DNA from: Rhodococcus qingshengii JCM 15477
Lineage (GTDB): Bacteria > Actinomycetota > Actinomycetes > Mycobacteriales > Mycobacteriaceae
Direction: 5' to 3'
DNA: 64,000 bases
Assembly: GCF_023221595.1 (NCBI RefSeq)
Contig: NZ_CP096563.1
Span: 3,677,501-3,741,500, forward strand
This document shows, in pieces, positions 48,533-59,711 of the stretch. Below the pieces are notes generated by a model. The model ran no database searches. It was not told the DNA's origin and was given only the letters and a program-made list of their open reading frames with translations. The position numbers were made by a program, and so were the translations under genes. Numbering within the stretch: the first letter of the stretch is position 1; each line of letters opens with the position of its first letter.

Positions 48533-50320
48533 TCGGGGGGTACTTCTACTGTCTGCGGTGTGAGTCCCGCCTCGGCCCGAGAATTTCCGTCTCCGCCCCC
48601 GTTCTCCGACGGGGAGAAGTTCGACGTCGGGCGGCAACTGAGCTTCGACGAACTGGACACACCGCTGAGCGAGACAACATTTGTCGTCGTCGACCTCGAG
48701 ACCACAGGGGGCAGCGCCGACCAGGACTCCATCACCGAGATCGGCGCCGTCAAGATCCGCGGCGGCGAGGTACTGGGCGAAATGGCAACACTCGTCGACC
48801 CCGGCCGGTCGATTCCGCCCTACATAGTCGAACTGACCGGAATCACCACGGCCATGCTGATCGGCGCACCTCCCATCGAACGTGTCCTGCCTGCATTTCT
48901 CGAGTTCGCCGAGGGCGCGGTGCTGGTGGCACACAACGCGCCGTTCGACATCGGTTTCCTCAAAGCAGCGGCGTCACGCAGCGCGCGCCCGTGGCCTGCG
49001 TTCCGTGTCCTGTGCACCGTCAAACTCGCCCGGCGCGTACTCACACGCGACGAAGCACCTTCGGTGAAGCTCTCCGCACTCGCCCATCTCTTCCAAGTGA
49101 CCACCCAGCCGACGCACCGGGCTCTCGACGACGCGCGTGCGACCGTCGACGTCCTCCACGGACTGATCGACAGGGTCGGAAACCAGGGTGTCCACAGTTA
49201 CAGCGAACTAGTCGACTACCTGCCCAACATTTCCTCGCATCAACGGGCCAAACGGTCCTTCGCCGCAAACCTGCCGCGAAGCCCCGGTGTCTACCTTTTC
49301 CGCGGTCCTTCCGACGAAGCCCTCTACATAGGAACTGCTACCGACCTTCGACGCCGCGTCCGCAACTACTTCACCGGTTCGGAGACCCGCGGCCGGATGA
49401 AGGAAATGGTCGCGCTGGCCACCCGTGTGGACCATGTCGAGTGCGCGCACGCTCTCGAGGCCGGGGTGCGTGAACTACGACTGCTGAGCGCGCATGCGCC
49501 GCCGTACAACCGTCGCTCCAAGTTTCCCAAGCGAGGTTGGTGGATCACCCTCACCGACGAGGCGTTTCCGAGACTGTCCGTGGTTCGCACGCCCACGGCC
49601 GATTCGATCGGCCCGTTCACCTCTCGCGGCGACGCAGTCGACGTCGCCGACACCGTCGCAGAGTTCAGTCGTCTGCGCACGTGTACCAAGCGTCTCGGAC
49701 GCGGCGCCGTTCACGGCCCTGACTGCCCCGCTCGCGAACTGGGGGCGTGTCCAGCCTCCTGGACCCCGGAAATCAACGCAGAGGACTACGCGGCCGCCCC
49801 TGAGGCCGTGCGTGGATTCTTCCGAGGAACCAACGACGCTCCCCTCCAACAGATGCAGGCCCGGATCGACGAGCTGTCCGCACACGCGTTGTTCGAGAAT
49901 GCTGCTCGTCTGCGTGACCGAACGGTCGCAGTCGCCACCGCAGTGCGGCGCACTCAGCGACTCGCTGCAGTCGCGGCGATCGAACAACTCGTTCTCGCCC
50001 GCCCCACCGGAGACGGCGGCTGGGAGCTGTCGGTGATCCGGTCCGGGCGTCTCGCGTCCGCCGGGCTCGCCAGACGTGGGACTCACCCGATGCCCGTCGT
50101 CGACGCCATCACCGCGGCGGCCGAAACCGTCCTACCGGACGACGCCCCGTTCCGCGGCGCGTCACCCGAAGAACTGGGACTGATCGCAAGGTGGCTCTCG
50201 TCGGACGGTGTCCGAATCGTGTCGGCGACATCCGGATACGTCGAACCTGTGAGCGGCGCCGGCAAGTGGGAAGCCTGGTGCCGACTCGCCCGAGCCGGAA
50301 CCGAATCCGAACATCGATGA
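48533..50320 (+). CDS. DEDDh 3'-5' exonuclease fused to UvrC-like GIY-YIG nuclease domain
   Basis: About 595 residues from the GTG at 48533; TTG 48455 and GTG 48563 are other possible starts. The first domain is DnaQ/epsilon-like: [11 protein letters not shown] (Exo I), [10 protein letters not shown] (Exo II) and [14 protein letters not shown] (Exo III). The second begins [22 protein letters not shown], the GIY-YIG N-terminal domain of UvrC, followed by a UvrC-like middle part; the C-terminal UvrC nuclease (RNase H) and HhH parts are absent. It corresponds to Rv2191. A DNA repair role is inferred. Confidence 0.85.
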   Translation, partial: SGGTSTVCGVSPASAREFPSPPPFSDGEKFDVGRQLSFDELDTPLSETTFVVVDLETTGGSADQDSITEIGAVKIRGGEVLGEMATLVDPGRSIPPYIVELTGITTAMLIGAPPIERVLPAFLEFAEGAVLVAHNAPFDIGFLKAAASRSARPWPAFRVLCTVKLARRVLTRDEAPSVKLSALAHLFQVTTQPTHRALDDARATVDVLHGLIDRVGNQGVHSYSELVDYLPNISSHQRAKRSFAANLPRSPGVYLFRGPSDEALYIGTATDLRRRVRNYFTGSETRGRMKEMVALATRVDHVECAHALEAGVRELRLLSAHAPPYNRRSKFPKRGWWITLTDEAFPRLSVVRTPTADSIGPFTSRGDAVDVADTVAEFSRLRTCTKRLGRGAVHGPDCPARELGACPASWTPEINAEDYAAAPEAVRGFFRGTNDAPLQQMQARIDELSAHALFENAARLRDRTVAVATAVRRTQRLAAVAAIEQLVLARPTGDGGWELSVIRSGRLASAGLARRGTHPMPVVDAITAAAETVLPDDAPFRGASPEELGLIARWLSSDGVRIVSATSGYVEPVSGAGKWEAWCRLARAGTESEHR

Positions 50321-50398
50321 CGTAACGGCGGGGCGGCACCCCTAAGCTCGATCGAAACCACCGGGTCATCACAACCCGCAGGGAAATCGAGGAGAGAA

Positions 50399-50674
50399 AT
50401 GATCAACGCCATCGTCATGATTCACGCCGAGTCCGCTCGGATCCCGGAAACCGCGCAGGCCGTCGCCGACCTGTCCGGAGTGACCGAGGTCTACTCGTGC
50501 GCAGGTGACGTCGATTTGATCGCCATCGTGAAAGTGCGTGACCACGCCCAGATCGCCGACGTGGTCACCGGAGGAATCAACAAGGTGCCCGGCGTTCTCC
50601 GAACCGCCACACACATTGCGTTCCAGTCATTCTCCAGCGCAGACGTCGAGGCCGGTTTCTCGCTGGGTGAATAG
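50399..50674 (+). CDS. Stand-alone Lrp/AsnC ligand-binding (RAM) domain protein
   Basis: 91 residues. MINAIVMIHAESARIPETAQ to IAFQSFS is the alpha/beta RAM domain of Lrp/AsnC regulators without the DNA-binding half. GDVDLIAIVKVRDHAQI is the conserved core. Such proteins form oligomers that bind amino acids; the partner is unknown. ATG after GGAG, 78 bp behind the exonuclease gene, convergent with trpD. Confidence 0.88.
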   Translation: MINAIVMIHAESARIPETAQAVADLSGVTEVYSCAGDVDLIAIVKVRDHAQIADVVTGGINKVPGVLRTATHIAFQSFSSADVEAGFSLGE

Positions 50675-50682
50675 CCCCTCGA

Positions 50683-51774
50683 TCAGGCTTGGTCGGCCAG
50701 CTCGGCGGTGAGCGCCGCCCACTTGTGAAGCAGTTCAGCGCCCGCGCCGCTGTCGATCGCGGCAGCGGCTGCAGTCATCCCGGCAGAGATCGCACTCTCG
50801 AGATCGTCGCCGACACCGTTGAATGCCGCGATGGCTGCTCCCGCGTTCAGCAGGACCGCGTCCCGGACCGGCCCCTTCTGCCCGGAAAGCAGCGTTCTGG
50901 CGACGGTGGCGTTGATTTCGGCGTCGCCTCCACGCAACTCTTCGAGAGGAACGCGGTCGATTCCGAGGTCACGCGGATCCAGCGTGACAGTTCGCACACT
51001 TCCACCGCCGACGATGTGAACCGTCGACGTCGTCGATGTGGTCAGTTCGTCCAGTCCGTCGTCTCCCCGTACCACCAACGCCGAATTGCCGCGCTGCGCA
51101 AGGACTCCCGCGACGACCGAGATCAGTTTCGGAAATGCGCACCCGATCAGCCCGGCACGCGGACGAGCCGGATTGGTCAGTGGACCGAGCACGTTGAATG
51201 CCGTCGGAATGCCGATTTCCTTGCGAGGCACCGCCGCAAAGCGCAGTGCGGGATGGAAGACCGGCGCGAAACAAAAGCCGATGCCGACCTCTTCGACGCA
51301 CCTCGCAACCTGCTCCGGCCCGAGGTTGATGCGAACGCCGAGCGCCTCGAGCACGTCGGCGCCACCGCTCTTGGACGAAGCAGCGCGGTTGCCGTGCTTG
51401 ACAACTCGCACACCGGACGCGGCAACCACGATCGAGGCCATCGTCGAGATGTTCACCGTGTTGGAGCGGTCACCACCCGTGCCGACGATGTCGACGACGT
51501 CGGAATCGACCGGCACGCGCCTGGAGTGTTCGAGCATCGCGGCGGCGAGCCCTTCCAACTCCGCGGGGGTTTCTCCCTTCATCTTCAGACCGACCCCGAA
51601 AGCAGCGATCTGAGCGGAGGTGGCGTTGTCCGACATGATCTCGCCCATAGCCCAGCGACTGTCGGCTTCCGACAAGTCACTGCCGTCCGTGAGCAAACCG
51701 AGAATCATCGGCCAGGACCGCACCACTGCACTCGAATCGACGTTCACGGCGTTGGATGCGTCGGTGCCGGCCAT
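50683..51774 (-). CDS. trpD: Anthranilate phosphoribosyltransferase
   Basis: 363 residues. The PRPP site is [17 protein letters not shown], the anthranilate site [21 protein letters not shown]. It makes phosphoribosylanthranilate in tryptophan synthesis. It stands alone, away from other trp genes, as in mycobacteria. Upstream are four 13-bp repeats. Confidence 0.96.
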   Translation of the reverse strand: MAGTDASNAVNVDSSAVVRSWPMILGLLTDGSDLSEADSRWAMGEIMSDNATSAQIAAFGVGLKMKGETPAELEGLAAAMLEHSRRVPVDSDVVDIVGTGGDRSNTVNISTMASIVVAASGVRVVKHGNRAASSKSGGADVLEALGVRINLGPEQVARCVEEVGIGFCFAPVFHPALRFAAVPRKEIGIPTAFNVLGPLTNPARPRAGLIGCAFPKLISVVAGVLAQRGNSALVVRGDDGLDELTTSTTSTVHIVGGGSVRTVTLDPRDLGIDRVPLEELRGGDAEINATVARTLLSGQKGPVRDAVLLNAGAAIAAFNGVGDDLESAISAGMTAAAAAIDSGAGAELLHKWAALTAELADQA

Positions 51775-51808
51775 AGTGCCTTGGTCCCCTGTCGTTCAAG
51801 TGGGCTGG

Positions 51809-51860
51809 ATTTCGAGCTGTCGTTTCGAGCTGTCGTTTCGCGCTGCCATTTTGTGCTGCC
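51809..51860. repeat. Four 13-bp tandem repeats upstream of trpD
   Basis: Units of (G)TTTCGAGCTGTC type at 51809-51821, 51822-51834, 51835-51847 and 51848-51860, the last two with CGC/TGTG changes. They begin 35 bp upstream of the trpD start codon, on the side of its promoter. Confidence 0.88.
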
Positions 51861-51913
51861 GATGACCCTCGCAGCCTAGTCAGTGAGGTAACGAGGAAAC
51901 CGAATAGGGCCGC

Positions 51914-52402
51914 TCAGGACTTTCTGCGACCGCGTTTGGGCGGCGCCTCCGCAAGTATCGGGGGCTGGAGCGCGTCCCACCCGGCGACCGAACCACCGAG
52001 TCGCTGCGCCAGACCAGCCATTCGTGACCGCTCCTGGGAGCAATGCAGGGCGTCAAGCACCTGGACACGCTCGAAGACGACGCGAACCGAATTCTCGACC
52101 ACCGGAGTCACGTCCTCGGGCCGACCCACGCCTCGCACATATCCGTCCTGGGCGACGATGCTCTCGGCATCGGCTACCGAGCCCTCCGGGAGGTCGAGAT
52201 GATGCCGCAGAACCACTTCGGACTCCGCCCTGAACTCCGGCTCGGTGGAGGCGGCACGTTCGAGAGCCGTCGAGCTCGCCTCGGCGTCGTCGAAGCCTTC
52301 GGCAACGACGACCAGATCCGACCGCCCTGCATCGAGCGGTGTCGGAATCTTCGTGCCGAAAATTCTCAGGAACCACGGTCTACTCTTGTGTGTAGCTGCC
52401 AT
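51914..52402 (-). CDS. Conserved hypothetical protein between trpD and ctaE
   Basis: 162 residues from the ATG at 52402 ([18 protein letters not shown]). Composition is that of a normal soluble protein: acidic centre ([18 protein letters not shown]), [37 protein letters not shown], and a basic end PPKRGRRKS. No family was recognised with confidence. It diverges from ctaE with a 127-bp gap. The open frame continues to 52666 but would then overlap ctaE. Confidence 0.65.
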   Translation of the reverse strand: MAATHKSRPWFLRIFGTKIPTPLDAGRSDLVVVAEGFDDAEASSTALERAASTEPEFRAESEVVLRHHLDLPEGSVADAESIVAQDGYVRGVGRPEDVTPVVENSVRVVFERVQVLDALHCSQERSRMAGLAQRLGGSVAGWDALQPPILAEAPPKRGRRKS

Positions 52403-52529
52403 CGCGCCAGCATATTCCGACCACGCCACCAGCGCGTTCGCCGCCCGATCCCGCGAACTCGAGCCGAGCGACGCGCCGATGGTGGACCCGAGTGGTCGTC
52501 TCTTACGACGAAGCGTCATACTTCTGTCT

Positions 52530-53141
52530 GTGACGAGCGCAGTAGGGACTTCAGGATCGGCAATCACCCAACGCGTGCACTCGCTGAACCGGCCGAATAT
52601 GGTCAGCGTTGGCACCATCGTGTGGTTGTCAAGTGAGCTCATGTTCTTCGCAGGGCTCTTTGCCATGTACTTCGTGGCACGAGCTCAGGCGAACGGAAAT
52701 TGGCCGCCGGAGCCAACCGAATTGAACCTTTATCTGGCCGTGCCGGTGACCTTGGTGCTTATCGCATCTTCGTTCACCTGCCAGATGGGTGTCTTCGCGG
52801 CTGAGCGTGGCGACGTCTTCGGACTTCGTCGCTGGTACACCATCACCTTGGTCATGGGGGCGTTCTTCGTCGCCGGCCAGGGTTACGAGTACTACCACCT
52901 CGTGCACGAGGGCACCACGATTTCGAGCAGCGTGTACGGCTCGGTGTTCTACATGACCACCGGCTTCCACGGTCTGCACGTCATCGGCGGTCTCATCGCC
53001 TTCGTCTTCTTGATCGCACGTACCCGGGTCAGCAAGTTCACGCCCGCCCAGGCCACCGCCGCGATCGTTGTTTCGTACTACTGGCACTTTGTCGACATCG
53101 TGTGGATCGCGCTGTTTGCCACGATTTATTTCATCCGTTAA
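52530..53141 (+). CDS. ctaE: Cytochrome c oxidase subunit III
   Basis: 203 residues from the GTG at 52530; the frame opens earlier at 52245 but length and the conserved N-terminus fit this start. Five membrane helices; [34 protein letters not shown] and [19 protein letters not shown] are subunit III signatures. Part of the aa3 oxidase that forms a supercomplex with bcc. First gene of ctaE-qcrCAB. Confidence 0.96.
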   Translation: MTSAVGTSGSAITQRVHSLNRPNMVSVGTIVWLSSELMFFAGLFAMYFVARAQANGNWPPEPTELNLYLAVPVTLVLIASSFTCQMGVFAAERGDVFGLRRWYTITLVMGAFFVAGQGYEYYHLVHEGTTISSSVYGSVFYMTTGFHGLHVIGGLIAFVFLIARTRVSKFTPAQATAAIVVSYYWHFVDIVWIALFATIYFIR

Positions 53142-53205
53142 TCAGCTGTACGCCCCAGGCAGCCCCTGACGTCCAGTTCCGTCCCGACATACCAAAGGGA
53201 TACAG

Positions 53206-54057
53206 ATGAGTTCATCCCCCCCTCCCGCATCCGATAACTCAGCGAATGCCGCGAAGTCGCGTCGCCAGCGGAAAATCCGCCGGCGCGTCACTGGCGCGCT
53301 CGTATTGATGATGGGATTGATCAGCGCAGGTTTCCTCGCTTCGGCGTTGACACCAGCTCCGCAGGTTGCGACCGCCAGTGACGATTCAGCAGCCCTGATT
53401 CGTGAAGGCAAGCAGCTGTACGACACGTCATGCATCACGTGCCACGGCGCGAACTTGCAGGGCGTGCAGGACCGCGGTCCCAGCCTCATCGGCGTCGGCG
53501 AAGCAGCCGTGTACTTCCAGGTCTCCTCTGGTCGTATGCCGGCAGCTCGCAACGAGGCCCAGGCTGCACGCAAGGACCCCAAGTTCGATGCTGCGCAGAC
53601 CGACGCCCTCGGCGCTTTCATCCAGGCCAACGGCGGCGGCCCGACGCTCATCCGCGACGAGAACGGCGAAATCGCCCAGTCCTCGCTGCGCGGTGGCGAC
53701 GTCGGACGCGGCAGTGAGCTCTTCCGGCTCAACTGCGCGTCGTGCCACAACTTCACCGGCCGCGGTGGCGCACTGTCCTCGGGCAAGTACGCCCCGGTCC
53801 TGGATCCGGCCAGCGAGCAGCAGATCTACGCTGCCATGGTTACCGGTCCCCAGAACATGCCGAAGTTCTCGGATCGTCAGCTGACGATCGAGGAGAAGAA
53901 GGACATCATCGCCTACGTCAAGTCGTCGGGCGAGTCGAAGGACCCCGGTGGGTACGGGCTCGGTGGCCTCGGTCCGGCCTCTGAGGGTCTCGCCATGTGG
54001 GCCGTCGGAATCATCGCTGTCGTCGGTGCAGCATTGTGGATCGGAGCAAGGTCATGA
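53206..54057 (+). CDS. qcrC: Diheme cytochrome c subunit of the bcc complex
   Basis: 283 residues. N-terminal membrane anchor (about 30-48), two c-type heme motifs CITCH (76-80) and CASCH (177-181), and a C-terminal membrane helix. In actinobacteria this subunit replaces soluble cytochrome c and passes electrons directly to oxidase. Overlaps qcrA by 4 bp. Confidence 0.97.
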   Translation: MSSSPPPASDNSANAAKSRRQRKIRRRVTGALVLMMGLISAGFLASALTPAPQVATASDDSAALIREGKQLYDTSCITCHGANLQGVQDRGPSLIGVGEAAVYFQVSSGRMPAARNEAQAARKDPKFDAAQTDALGAFIQANGGGPTLIRDENGEIAQSSLRGGDVGRGSELFRLNCASCHNFTGRGGALSSGKYAPVLDPASEQQIYAAMVTGPQNMPKFSDRQLTIEEKKDIIAYVKSSGESKDPGGYGLGGLGPASEGLAMWAVGIIAVVGAALWIGARS

Positions 54058-55196
54058 GCGACGCTGGCCAGCATGGCGGCGATACGCCTAAGAAGTACAC
54101 AGATGAAGAGCTCGACGCGATGTCACGCGACGACCTGGTCAAGCTGGGTACCAATCTCGATGGCGTCGATGTCGTCTACCGCCGTGATCGTTGGTCGGTA
54201 AAGGGCACCAGGGCGGAAAAGCGCGCCGAGCGCAACGTCGCCTTCTGGTTCGGCCTCGCCGGCGTTTCGGCGATCGCGTTCATCGCGATCTACCTGTTCT
54301 GGCCCTGGGAGTACGCAGGCGCCGGTGACGAGAACTACGGCAAGTACAGCCTGTACACCCCGCTGATCGGCTTGACCATGGGTCTGGCGATTCTCGGCGT
54401 CGGCATCGGTGCCGTTCAGTTCACGAAGAAGTTCATCCCCGAAGAGGTCTCGATCCAGGACCGCCACGACGGTGGTTCCACCGAGGTCGATCGTCGCACG
54501 ATCGTCGCCGAGCTCGGCGATACCCTCGAGACGTCCACCCTCCCCCGCCGCAAGGCCATCAAGCGCAGCTTGATGTTCGGCGGCGGCGCACTCGGCGTCA
54601 TGATGGTCATGCCCCTCGGCGGACTCATCAAGAACCCGTGGGCCAAGGGCGACGACTCACCTCTGTGGGTGTCCGGCTGGACCCCGAACTACCCGGGCGA
54701 GACCATCTACCTGCGTCGTGACACCGGCCGTCCCGAGGACATCGTCCTCGTTCGCCCGGAAGATCTCGATGCCGGTTCGATGGAAACGGTCTTCCCGTTC
54801 CGCGAGTCCGACCGTGGCGACGAGCACGCTCTGCTCGCAGCACTGCGCGGCATTCGTAACTCGGTGATGCTCATCCGCCTCCGCACGGAAGACACCGCGC
54901 GTGTCACCAAGCGTAAGGGCCAGGAAAGCTTCAACTACGGCGATTACTTCGCCTACTCGAAGATCTGCACCCACCTGGGTTGCCCCACCTCGCTCTACGA
55001 ACAGCAGAGCAACCGTATTCTGTGCCCCTGCCACCAGTCGCAGTTCGACGCACTGACCTACGGCAAGCCGATCTTCGGTCCCGCTGCTCGCGCACTTCCG
55101 CAGTTGCCTATTACAGTGAACGAAGAGGGCTTCCTGGTCGCCGACGGTGACTTCATCGAAGCACTCGGCCCGGCATTTTGGGAGCGTCGACCGTGA
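54054..55196 (+). CDS. qcrA: Rieske iron-sulfur subunit of the bcc complex
   Basis: 380 residues from the ATG overlapping the qcrC stop. Three membrane helices in the first 200 residues, as typical in actinobacteria. The 2Fe-2S cluster ligands are CTHLGC and CPCHQS. It accepts electrons from menaquinol. GTGA overlap with qcrB. Confidence 0.97.
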   Translation: MSDAGQHGGDTPKKYTDEELDAMSRDDLVKLGTNLDGVDVVYRRDRWSVKGTRAEKRAERNVAFWFGLAGVSAIAFIAIYLFWPWEYAGAGDENYGKYSLYTPLIGLTMGLAILGVGIGAVQFTKKFIPEEVSIQDRHDGGSTEVDRRTIVAELGDTLETSTLPRRKAIKRSLMFGGGALGVMMVMPLGGLIKNPWAKGDDSPLWVSGWTPNYPGETIYLRRDTGRPEDIVLVRPEDLDAGSMETVFPFRESDRGDEHALLAALRGIRNSVMLIRLRTEDTARVTKRKGQESFNYGDYFAYSKICTHLGCPTSLYEQQSNRILCPCHQSQFDALTYGKPIFGPAARALPQLPITVNEEGFLVADGDFIEALGPAFWERRP

Positions 55197-56860
55197 CCAC
55201 AACAACAACCAAACCGTCCAAGATCAGCGCGGCAGCGGCTGGACAAGCGGAGGCTATGGACTCCCGCTACCACCTCGCCGCAGGCATGCGCCGGCAGATC
55301 AACAAGGTCTTCCCGACGCACTGGTCCTTCATGCTCGGCGAGATCGCGCTCTACAGCTTCGTGATCCTGCTGATCTCCGGTGTGTTCCTGACGCTGTTCT
55401 TCGATCCGTCGATGGCACACGTCGTCTACCAGGGCGCATACCAGCCGCTTCGCGGTGTCACGATGTCTCGCGCCTACGAGACGACCCTGAACATCTCCTT
55501 CGAGGTGCGCGGCGGTCTCTTCGTTCGCCAGATTCACCACTGGGCTGCACTGATGTTCGCGGCGTCGATCATCGTTCACCTCGCTCGCATCTTCTTCACC
55601 GGCGCCTTCCGTCGCCCACGTGAAGCGAACTGGGTCATCGGCTGCCTGCTGCTCATCCTGGCGATGTTCGAAGGCTTCTTCGGTTACACCATCCCCGACG
55701 ACCTGCTCTCGGGCACCGGCCTCCGCGCCGCCTTCGGTGGTATCACGATGAGTATCCCGATCGTCGGTACCTGGATGCACTGGCTGATCTTCGACGGCGA
55801 CTTCCCCGGCGACCTCATCATCCCGCGTCTCTACGTCGCTCACGTGCTGCTGTTCCCGGGCATCATCCTGGCTCTGATCGCCGGCCACCTCGCGTTGGTC
55901 TGGTACCAGAAGCACACGCAGTTCCCCGGCCCCGGCCGTACGGAACAGAACGTCGTCGGCGTGCGCATCCTCCCGGTCTTCGCGATGAAGGGTGGCGCGT
56001 TCTTCGCCATGACCTTCGGCGTGCTCGCACTGCTCGGTGGTCTGTTCCAGATCAACCCCGTGTGGAACATCGGTCCGTACAACCCGTCACAGGTCTCGGC
56101 AGGTTCCCAGCCCGATATCTACATGATGTGGACGGACGGCCTTGCTCGACTGTGGCCGGCGTGGGAGATCTACCTGTTCAACCGGTACACGATCCCTGCA
56201 GTGTTCGCCGTCGCCCTGATCATGGGCCTCGTCTTCGCACTGTTGATCGCGTACCCGTGGATCGAGAAGCGTCTCACCGGAGACGACGCTCACCACAACA
56301 TCCTGCAGCGCCCGCGCGACGTGCCGGTCCGTACCGCTATCGGTGCGATGTCCATCGCGTTCTACCTGGTGCTCACGATCTCCTGCATCAACGACATCAT
56401 CGCGTACCACCTGCACATCTCGCTGAACGCAATGACGTGGATCGGCCGTATCGGCATGGTCATCCTTCCGCCCATCGCGTACTTCGTGACGTACCGGTTC
56501 TGCATCGGCCTGCAGCGCAGTGACCGTGCAGTCCTCGAACACGGCATCGAGACCGGCATCATCAAGCGGATGCCGAACGGCCAGTACATCGAGATCCACC
56601 AGCCGCTCGGCCCCGTCGACGAGCACGGACACCCGATCCCGCTCGAGTACCAGGGTGCTGCTGTCCCGAAGAAGATGAACAAGCTCGGCCTCGCCGGCAA
56701 GCCCGGTAGCGGTAGCCTGATCACCGCTGACCCAGTCGAGGAGAGCGAGGCTCTCGAAGCCGCTCATCACGAAGCTGAGCACGAGCAGCTTCAGATCCTT
56801 CTGGACTACCAGAACCGAACCAACGGCAAGTCCGATGGTTCCAGTGGAGAACTCCACTAA
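55193..56860 (+). CDS. qcrB: Cytochrome b subunit of the bcc complex
   Basis: 555 residues from the GTG at 55193. Cytochrome b with eight or more helices; the heme His pairs lie in [19 protein letters not shown] and the later [29 protein letters not shown] and an [11 protein letters not shown] region lie at the quinol site. This subunit is the target of Q203-type inhibitors in mycobacteria. The C-terminal 120 residues form a cytoplasmic tail. Confidence 0.97.
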   Translation: MTTTTTKPSKISAAAAGQAEAMDSRYHLAAGMRRQINKVFPTHWSFMLGEIALYSFVILLISGVFLTLFFDPSMAHVVYQGAYQPLRGVTMSRAYETTLNISFEVRGGLFVRQIHHWAALMFAASIIVHLARIFFTGAFRRPREANWVIGCLLLILAMFEGFFGYTIPDDLLSGTGLRAAFGGITMSIPIVGTWMHWLIFDGDFPGDLIIPRLYVAHVLLFPGIILALIAGHLALVWYQKHTQFPGPGRTEQNVVGVRILPVFAMKGGAFFAMTFGVLALLGGLFQINPVWNIGPYNPSQVSAGSQPDIYMMWTDGLARLWPAWEIYLFNRYTIPAVFAVALIMGLVFALLIAYPWIEKRLTGDDAHHNILQRPRDVPVRTAIGAMSIAFYLVLTISCINDIIAYHLHISLNAMTWIGRIGMVILPPIAYFVTYRFCIGLQRSDRAVLEHGIETGIIKRMPNGQYIEIHQPLGPVDEHGHPIPLEYQGAAVPKKMNKLGLAGKPGSGSLITADPVEESEALEAAHHEAEHEQLQILLDYQNRTNGKSDGSSGELH

Positions 56861-56876
56861 GAACGTCAGTTGACCA

Positions 56877-56913
56877 GTGAGGCCCCGAACCGGATTCCGG
56901 TTCGGGGCCTCAC
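56877..56913. terminator. Bidirectional terminator after qcrB
   Basis: Perfect 18-bp arms GTGAGGCCCCGAACCGGA and its complement around one base, 17 bp past the qcrB stop. Confidence 0.9.
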
Positions 56914-57009
56914 TCGTTCTCTGAGCGATTCAGTATGGACAACCTCCAAGTGGGCACCACTCCCCCGGTTCGTCGTCTGAGCGCCGACAACAGCAGGCAC
57001 TACGCTTTG

Positions 57010-57306
57010 CTAGACCTCGAGCACAGTCGAATAGTGCTCCACCGTCGGGAACGGCTCGTAGAAGTGATGGAGAAGTTCTCGCCACTTCTCGTATCCTGGC
57101 GACTTACGGAACCCGATGGTGTGTGACTCCACGTCTTCCCACTCGACCAGCAGGAGATATCGCTCCGGCGATTCCAGGCAGTGCGAGAGCCGCAGCCTGA
57201 TGAATCCGGGAACCTCGGAGATGATGGTTCGGGCCACGTCGAATGCGGCCTCGAAACGCGCTGACTGCGACGGATCGACCTGTAGGACGGCATGTTCGAG
57301 AATCAT
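57010..57306 (-). CDS. Antibiotic biosynthesis monooxygenase (ABM) family protein
   Basis: 98 residues. MILEHAVLQVDPSQSARFEAA opens the dimeric alpha/beta-barrel ABM fold; VPGFIRLRLSHCLESPERYLL and VEWEDVESHTIGFR are conserved. Such proteins are quinol or heme-type monooxygenases or have no known substrate. It lies where mycobacteria carry Rv2197c/mmpS3. Function unassigned. Confidence 0.82.
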   Translation of the reverse strand: MILEHAVLQVDPSQSARFEAAFDVARTIISEVPGFIRLRLSHCLESPERYLLLVEWEDVESHTIGFRKSPGYEKWRELLHHFYEPFPTVEHYSTVLEV

Positions 57307-57372
57307 CTACCGAGTGTTGCACGTTCTCGGGAGTCCCCTCGAGGCGTTGTCGCCTGGTGAGATACTCGGACC

Positions 57373-57762
57373 ATGACATCCCATGCACGCGGCACCTTCG
57401 AGATCGATCTTCGCCCCGCCGATCCTGAGCTCTCCGGACGCGTCGGACGCTTCGAGTTCGACAAGACGTTCATCGGCGGCGTCGAAGGCACGTCGTCCGG
57501 ACTGATGCTGTCCGCGGGCGATCCGACAGCCGGTGCAGCGGGCTATGTCGCTTTGGAGTTTGTCACGGGGCAGGTCGACGAAGCTGTGGGATCGTTCGCC
57601 CTGCAGCAGTTCGGTCAGATGATCGACGGAACGCAGAAGCTTCTGTACGAGATCGTGCCGGGGTCCGGGACCGGCGAGTTGAAGGGCATCGCAGGCACTC
57701 TCGAGCTGGAGGTCGTCGACGGTCTGCACCGCTACGACCTCGAATACTCGCTCCACGATTGA
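57373..57762 (+). CDS. DUF3224 domain protein
   Basis: 129 residues. The motif run FEFDKTFIGGVEGTSSGLML, GYVALEFVTGQVDEAVGSFAL and VPGSGTGELKGIAGTLEL marks the DUF3224 beta-barrel (AOC-like) family. Substrate unknown. Divergent from the ABM gene with a 66-bp gap and convergent with ctaF. Confidence 0.85.
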   Translation: MTSHARGTFEIDLRPADPELSGRVGRFEFDKTFIGGVEGTSSGLMLSAGDPTAGAAGYVALEFVTGQVDEAVGSFALQQFGQMIDGTQKLLYEIVPGSGTGELKGIAGTLELEVVDGLHRYDLEYSLHD

Positions 57763-57816
57763 CAGAGAGCGGTTGTTGACAGGCACCCTCCTACCACCGA
57801 AACGTACATAAACGAC

Positions 57817-57856
57817 AACAGAGGCGCCGTACCCGGGTGGGTGCGGCGCCTCTGTT
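57817..57856. terminator. Bidirectional terminator between DUF3224 gene and ctaF
   Basis: Perfect 13-bp arms AACAGAGGCGCCG / CGGCGCCTCTGTT with a 14-nt loop. Confidence 0.85.
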
Positions 57857-57871
57857 CGAGTGCGGGTGAAA

Positions 57872-58288
57872 CTAGTGCTTCTCGGGTCCGGTGTAGTACT
57901 CGAACACCAGGCCTGCGGCTGCGGCGAGCACACAGACAACTGCGACTGCGATGAGCCACGGCTGGAAGTACGCCAGCGACACTGCCGCGAGTGCAGCAGC
58001 AGCGGCAAGCAGGATCGGCCAGAAGCTACCCGGGCTGAAGAAGCCCAGTTCTCCTGCACCATCCGAGATTTCAGCGTCGTCGTAGTCCTCGGGACGGGTG
58101 TCCAGACGACGGGCGACGAAGCGGAAGTAGGTACCCACGATGAGCGTCAGACCTGCAGACAGGACGATGGCCGTCAGTCCGGCCCACTCGATACCTGTGC
58201 GTGACAGAGCGGTGAACACTCCGTAGATGATCGCGACGAGAATGAAGAACATCGTCAGGATCTCGAAGAGCTTGGCTTCGATCTTCAT
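57872..58288 (-). CDS. ctaF: Cytochrome c oxidase subunit IV (actinobacterial)
   Basis: 138 residues with four membrane helices and the start [20 protein letters not shown] typical of CtaF. YYTGPEKH at the end is conserved. Part of the aa3 oxidase; it follows ctaC by 39 bp, one transcription unit. Confidence 0.94.
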   Translation of the reverse strand: MKIEAKLFEILTMFFILVAIIYGVFTALSRTGIEWAGLTAIVLSAGLTLIVGTYFRFVARRLDTRPEDYDDAEISDGAGELGFFSPGSFWPILLAAAAALAAVSLAYFQPWLIAVAVVCVLAAAAGLVFEYYTGPEKH

Positions 58289-58327
58289 ATCAGCACTTGT
58301 CCTTGTTCAGTGAAGAGGCTGGCCGGC

Positions 58328-59386
58328 TCAGTTGCCTGCAGTGGCGACGGTTGCCTGACGGTACTCGCGGTCGGTGTTGAACGGCGTGGTCGACGTAGCC
58401 ACCGGCGACTGACCGATTGCCTGCAGAGCCTCGGCGGTCGTCAGACCACCCTTGCCCTCCGCGTCACCCTTGCGCAGTTCGATGTACTTGGCGAAGTCCT
58501 CGGGCGAAACCGCACGAACCTCGAAGTTCATCATCGCGTGGAACGTGCCACACATTTCTGCACAACGCCCGACGAACGCGCCTTCCTTCTCGATCTCACT
58601 GATCTGGAAGATGTTGTCCGAGTGGTTCTCCTTGGGGTTCGGGAGAACGTCGCGCTTGAACAGGAACTCAGGCACCCAGAAAGCGTGGATGACGTCCGAG
58701 GAAGCAAGTTCGAACTGGATCCGCTTGCCGGTGGGCAGAACGAGAATCGGGATCTCCTGGCTGGAGCCGACGGTCTCGATCTTGTCGTAGTGCAGGTAGC
58801 TCAGGTCCTCGGTGCTGTTGCCGTGGATCGGGCCGGGGACTTCTTCCCCGTGTTCGTTCACGGTGGAACCCTCGGTCTTTGCAGCCTCTTCGGCCTCGAC
58901 GTCGATTCCGTTGTACTTAGCGGAGCCGTCACCGAACTCGATGGAGCGGTAGCCGAACTTCCAGTTCCACTGGAAGGCCGTGACGTCTACGACGACGTCA
59001 GGATTGTCCGTCTTGTCCAGAACATGGTTCTGAACGATGACGGTGAAGTAGAAGAGAACCGCGATGATGACGAAGGGAACTGCCGTGTAACCGAGTTCGA
59101 GCGGCACGTTGTATGCCGTCTGACGCGGGAATTCCGGCGAGTCCTTCTTCTTACGGTGGAAGATGACGGCCCAGAAGACCAACCCCCACACCAGCACACC
59201 CATGACGAGGGCGGCTACAACCGACCACGTCCACAGCTCACGCATGCGCGTCGCCTCCGGGGTGATGCCCGAAGGCCACCCGAAACGAAGCACTTCGTTG
59301 TCGATGGAGCAACCCGACAGCAGCAAGGCAGCAATGCCCAGAGATACTGCCAGCCCCGCTCGCCGAAGGATCCGACCTTGCGCCAC
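58328..59386 (-). CDS. ctaC: Cytochrome c oxidase subunit II
   Basis: 352 residues from the GTG at 59386, placed 7 nt after AGGAAGG; GTG 59392 is the next candidate and the frame is open to a TTG at 59446. Lipoprotein signal with lipobox LLLSGC, two membrane helices, then the CuA domain: HAFWVPEF and [16 protein letters not shown] (two Cys, His, Met ligands). It receives electrons from QcrC. Extra loop about 150-200 is Glu-rich. Confidence 0.95.
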   Translation of the reverse strand: MAQGRILRRAGLAVSLGIAALLLSGCSIDNEVLRFGWPSGITPEATRMRELWTWSVVAALVMGVLVWGLVFWAVIFHRKKKDSPEFPRQTAYNVPLELGYTAVPFVIIAVLFYFTVIVQNHVLDKTDNPDVVVDVTAFQWNWKFGYRSIEFGDGSAKYNGIDVEAEEAAKTEGSTVNEHGEEVPGPIHGNSTEDLSYLHYDKIETVGSSQEIPILVLPTGKRIQFELASSDVIHAFWVPEFLFKRDVLPNPKENHSDNIFQISEIEKEGAFVGRCAEMCGTFHAMMNFEVRAVSPEDFAKYIELRKGDAEGKGGLTTAEALQAIGQSPVATSTTPFNTDREYRQATVATAGN

Positions 59387-59711
59387 GTTCACGCCTTCCT
59401 GATCGCCACAAAATTCAACTAGGGCATGCCCGGAGGGAAGGCCCAATTACTACGCAGCGTAGACCAAAGCCGGGCGCTATCCATCCTCGGGTCCTCGCCC
59501 GTGTCGCGGCGGACGTCACACAGCTCTCTCAGGTGCTGCTCAGGAACGGCTCAGGTCGTTTCGGCGACGCACATCACGTCGATTGGTTCCGCCGCGATCG
59601 GCAGGGACGTCGATCTGCGGCATACTTTCGTCAAGAGTTCGTTGACCTCTCCCCGACACTCGTGTCCGGGAGCCTTCTGTACAAAAATTCTGAATCGAGG
59701 AACCGGACGCT
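59387..59711. promoter_or_regulatory. Divergent ctaC-asnB promoter region
   Basis: 325 bp without a gene. An inverted repeat CTACGC-A-GCGTAG (59450-59462) lies about 64-76 bp upstream of the ctaC start and may be an operator. CATACT (59619-59624) could be a -10 for asnB. Confidence 0.45.

Noticed and set aside
52403..52666. N-terminal extension of the hypothetical gene between trpD and ctaE
   Set aside because: It would overlap the ctaE coding region on the other strand; the ATG at 52402 is sufficient.
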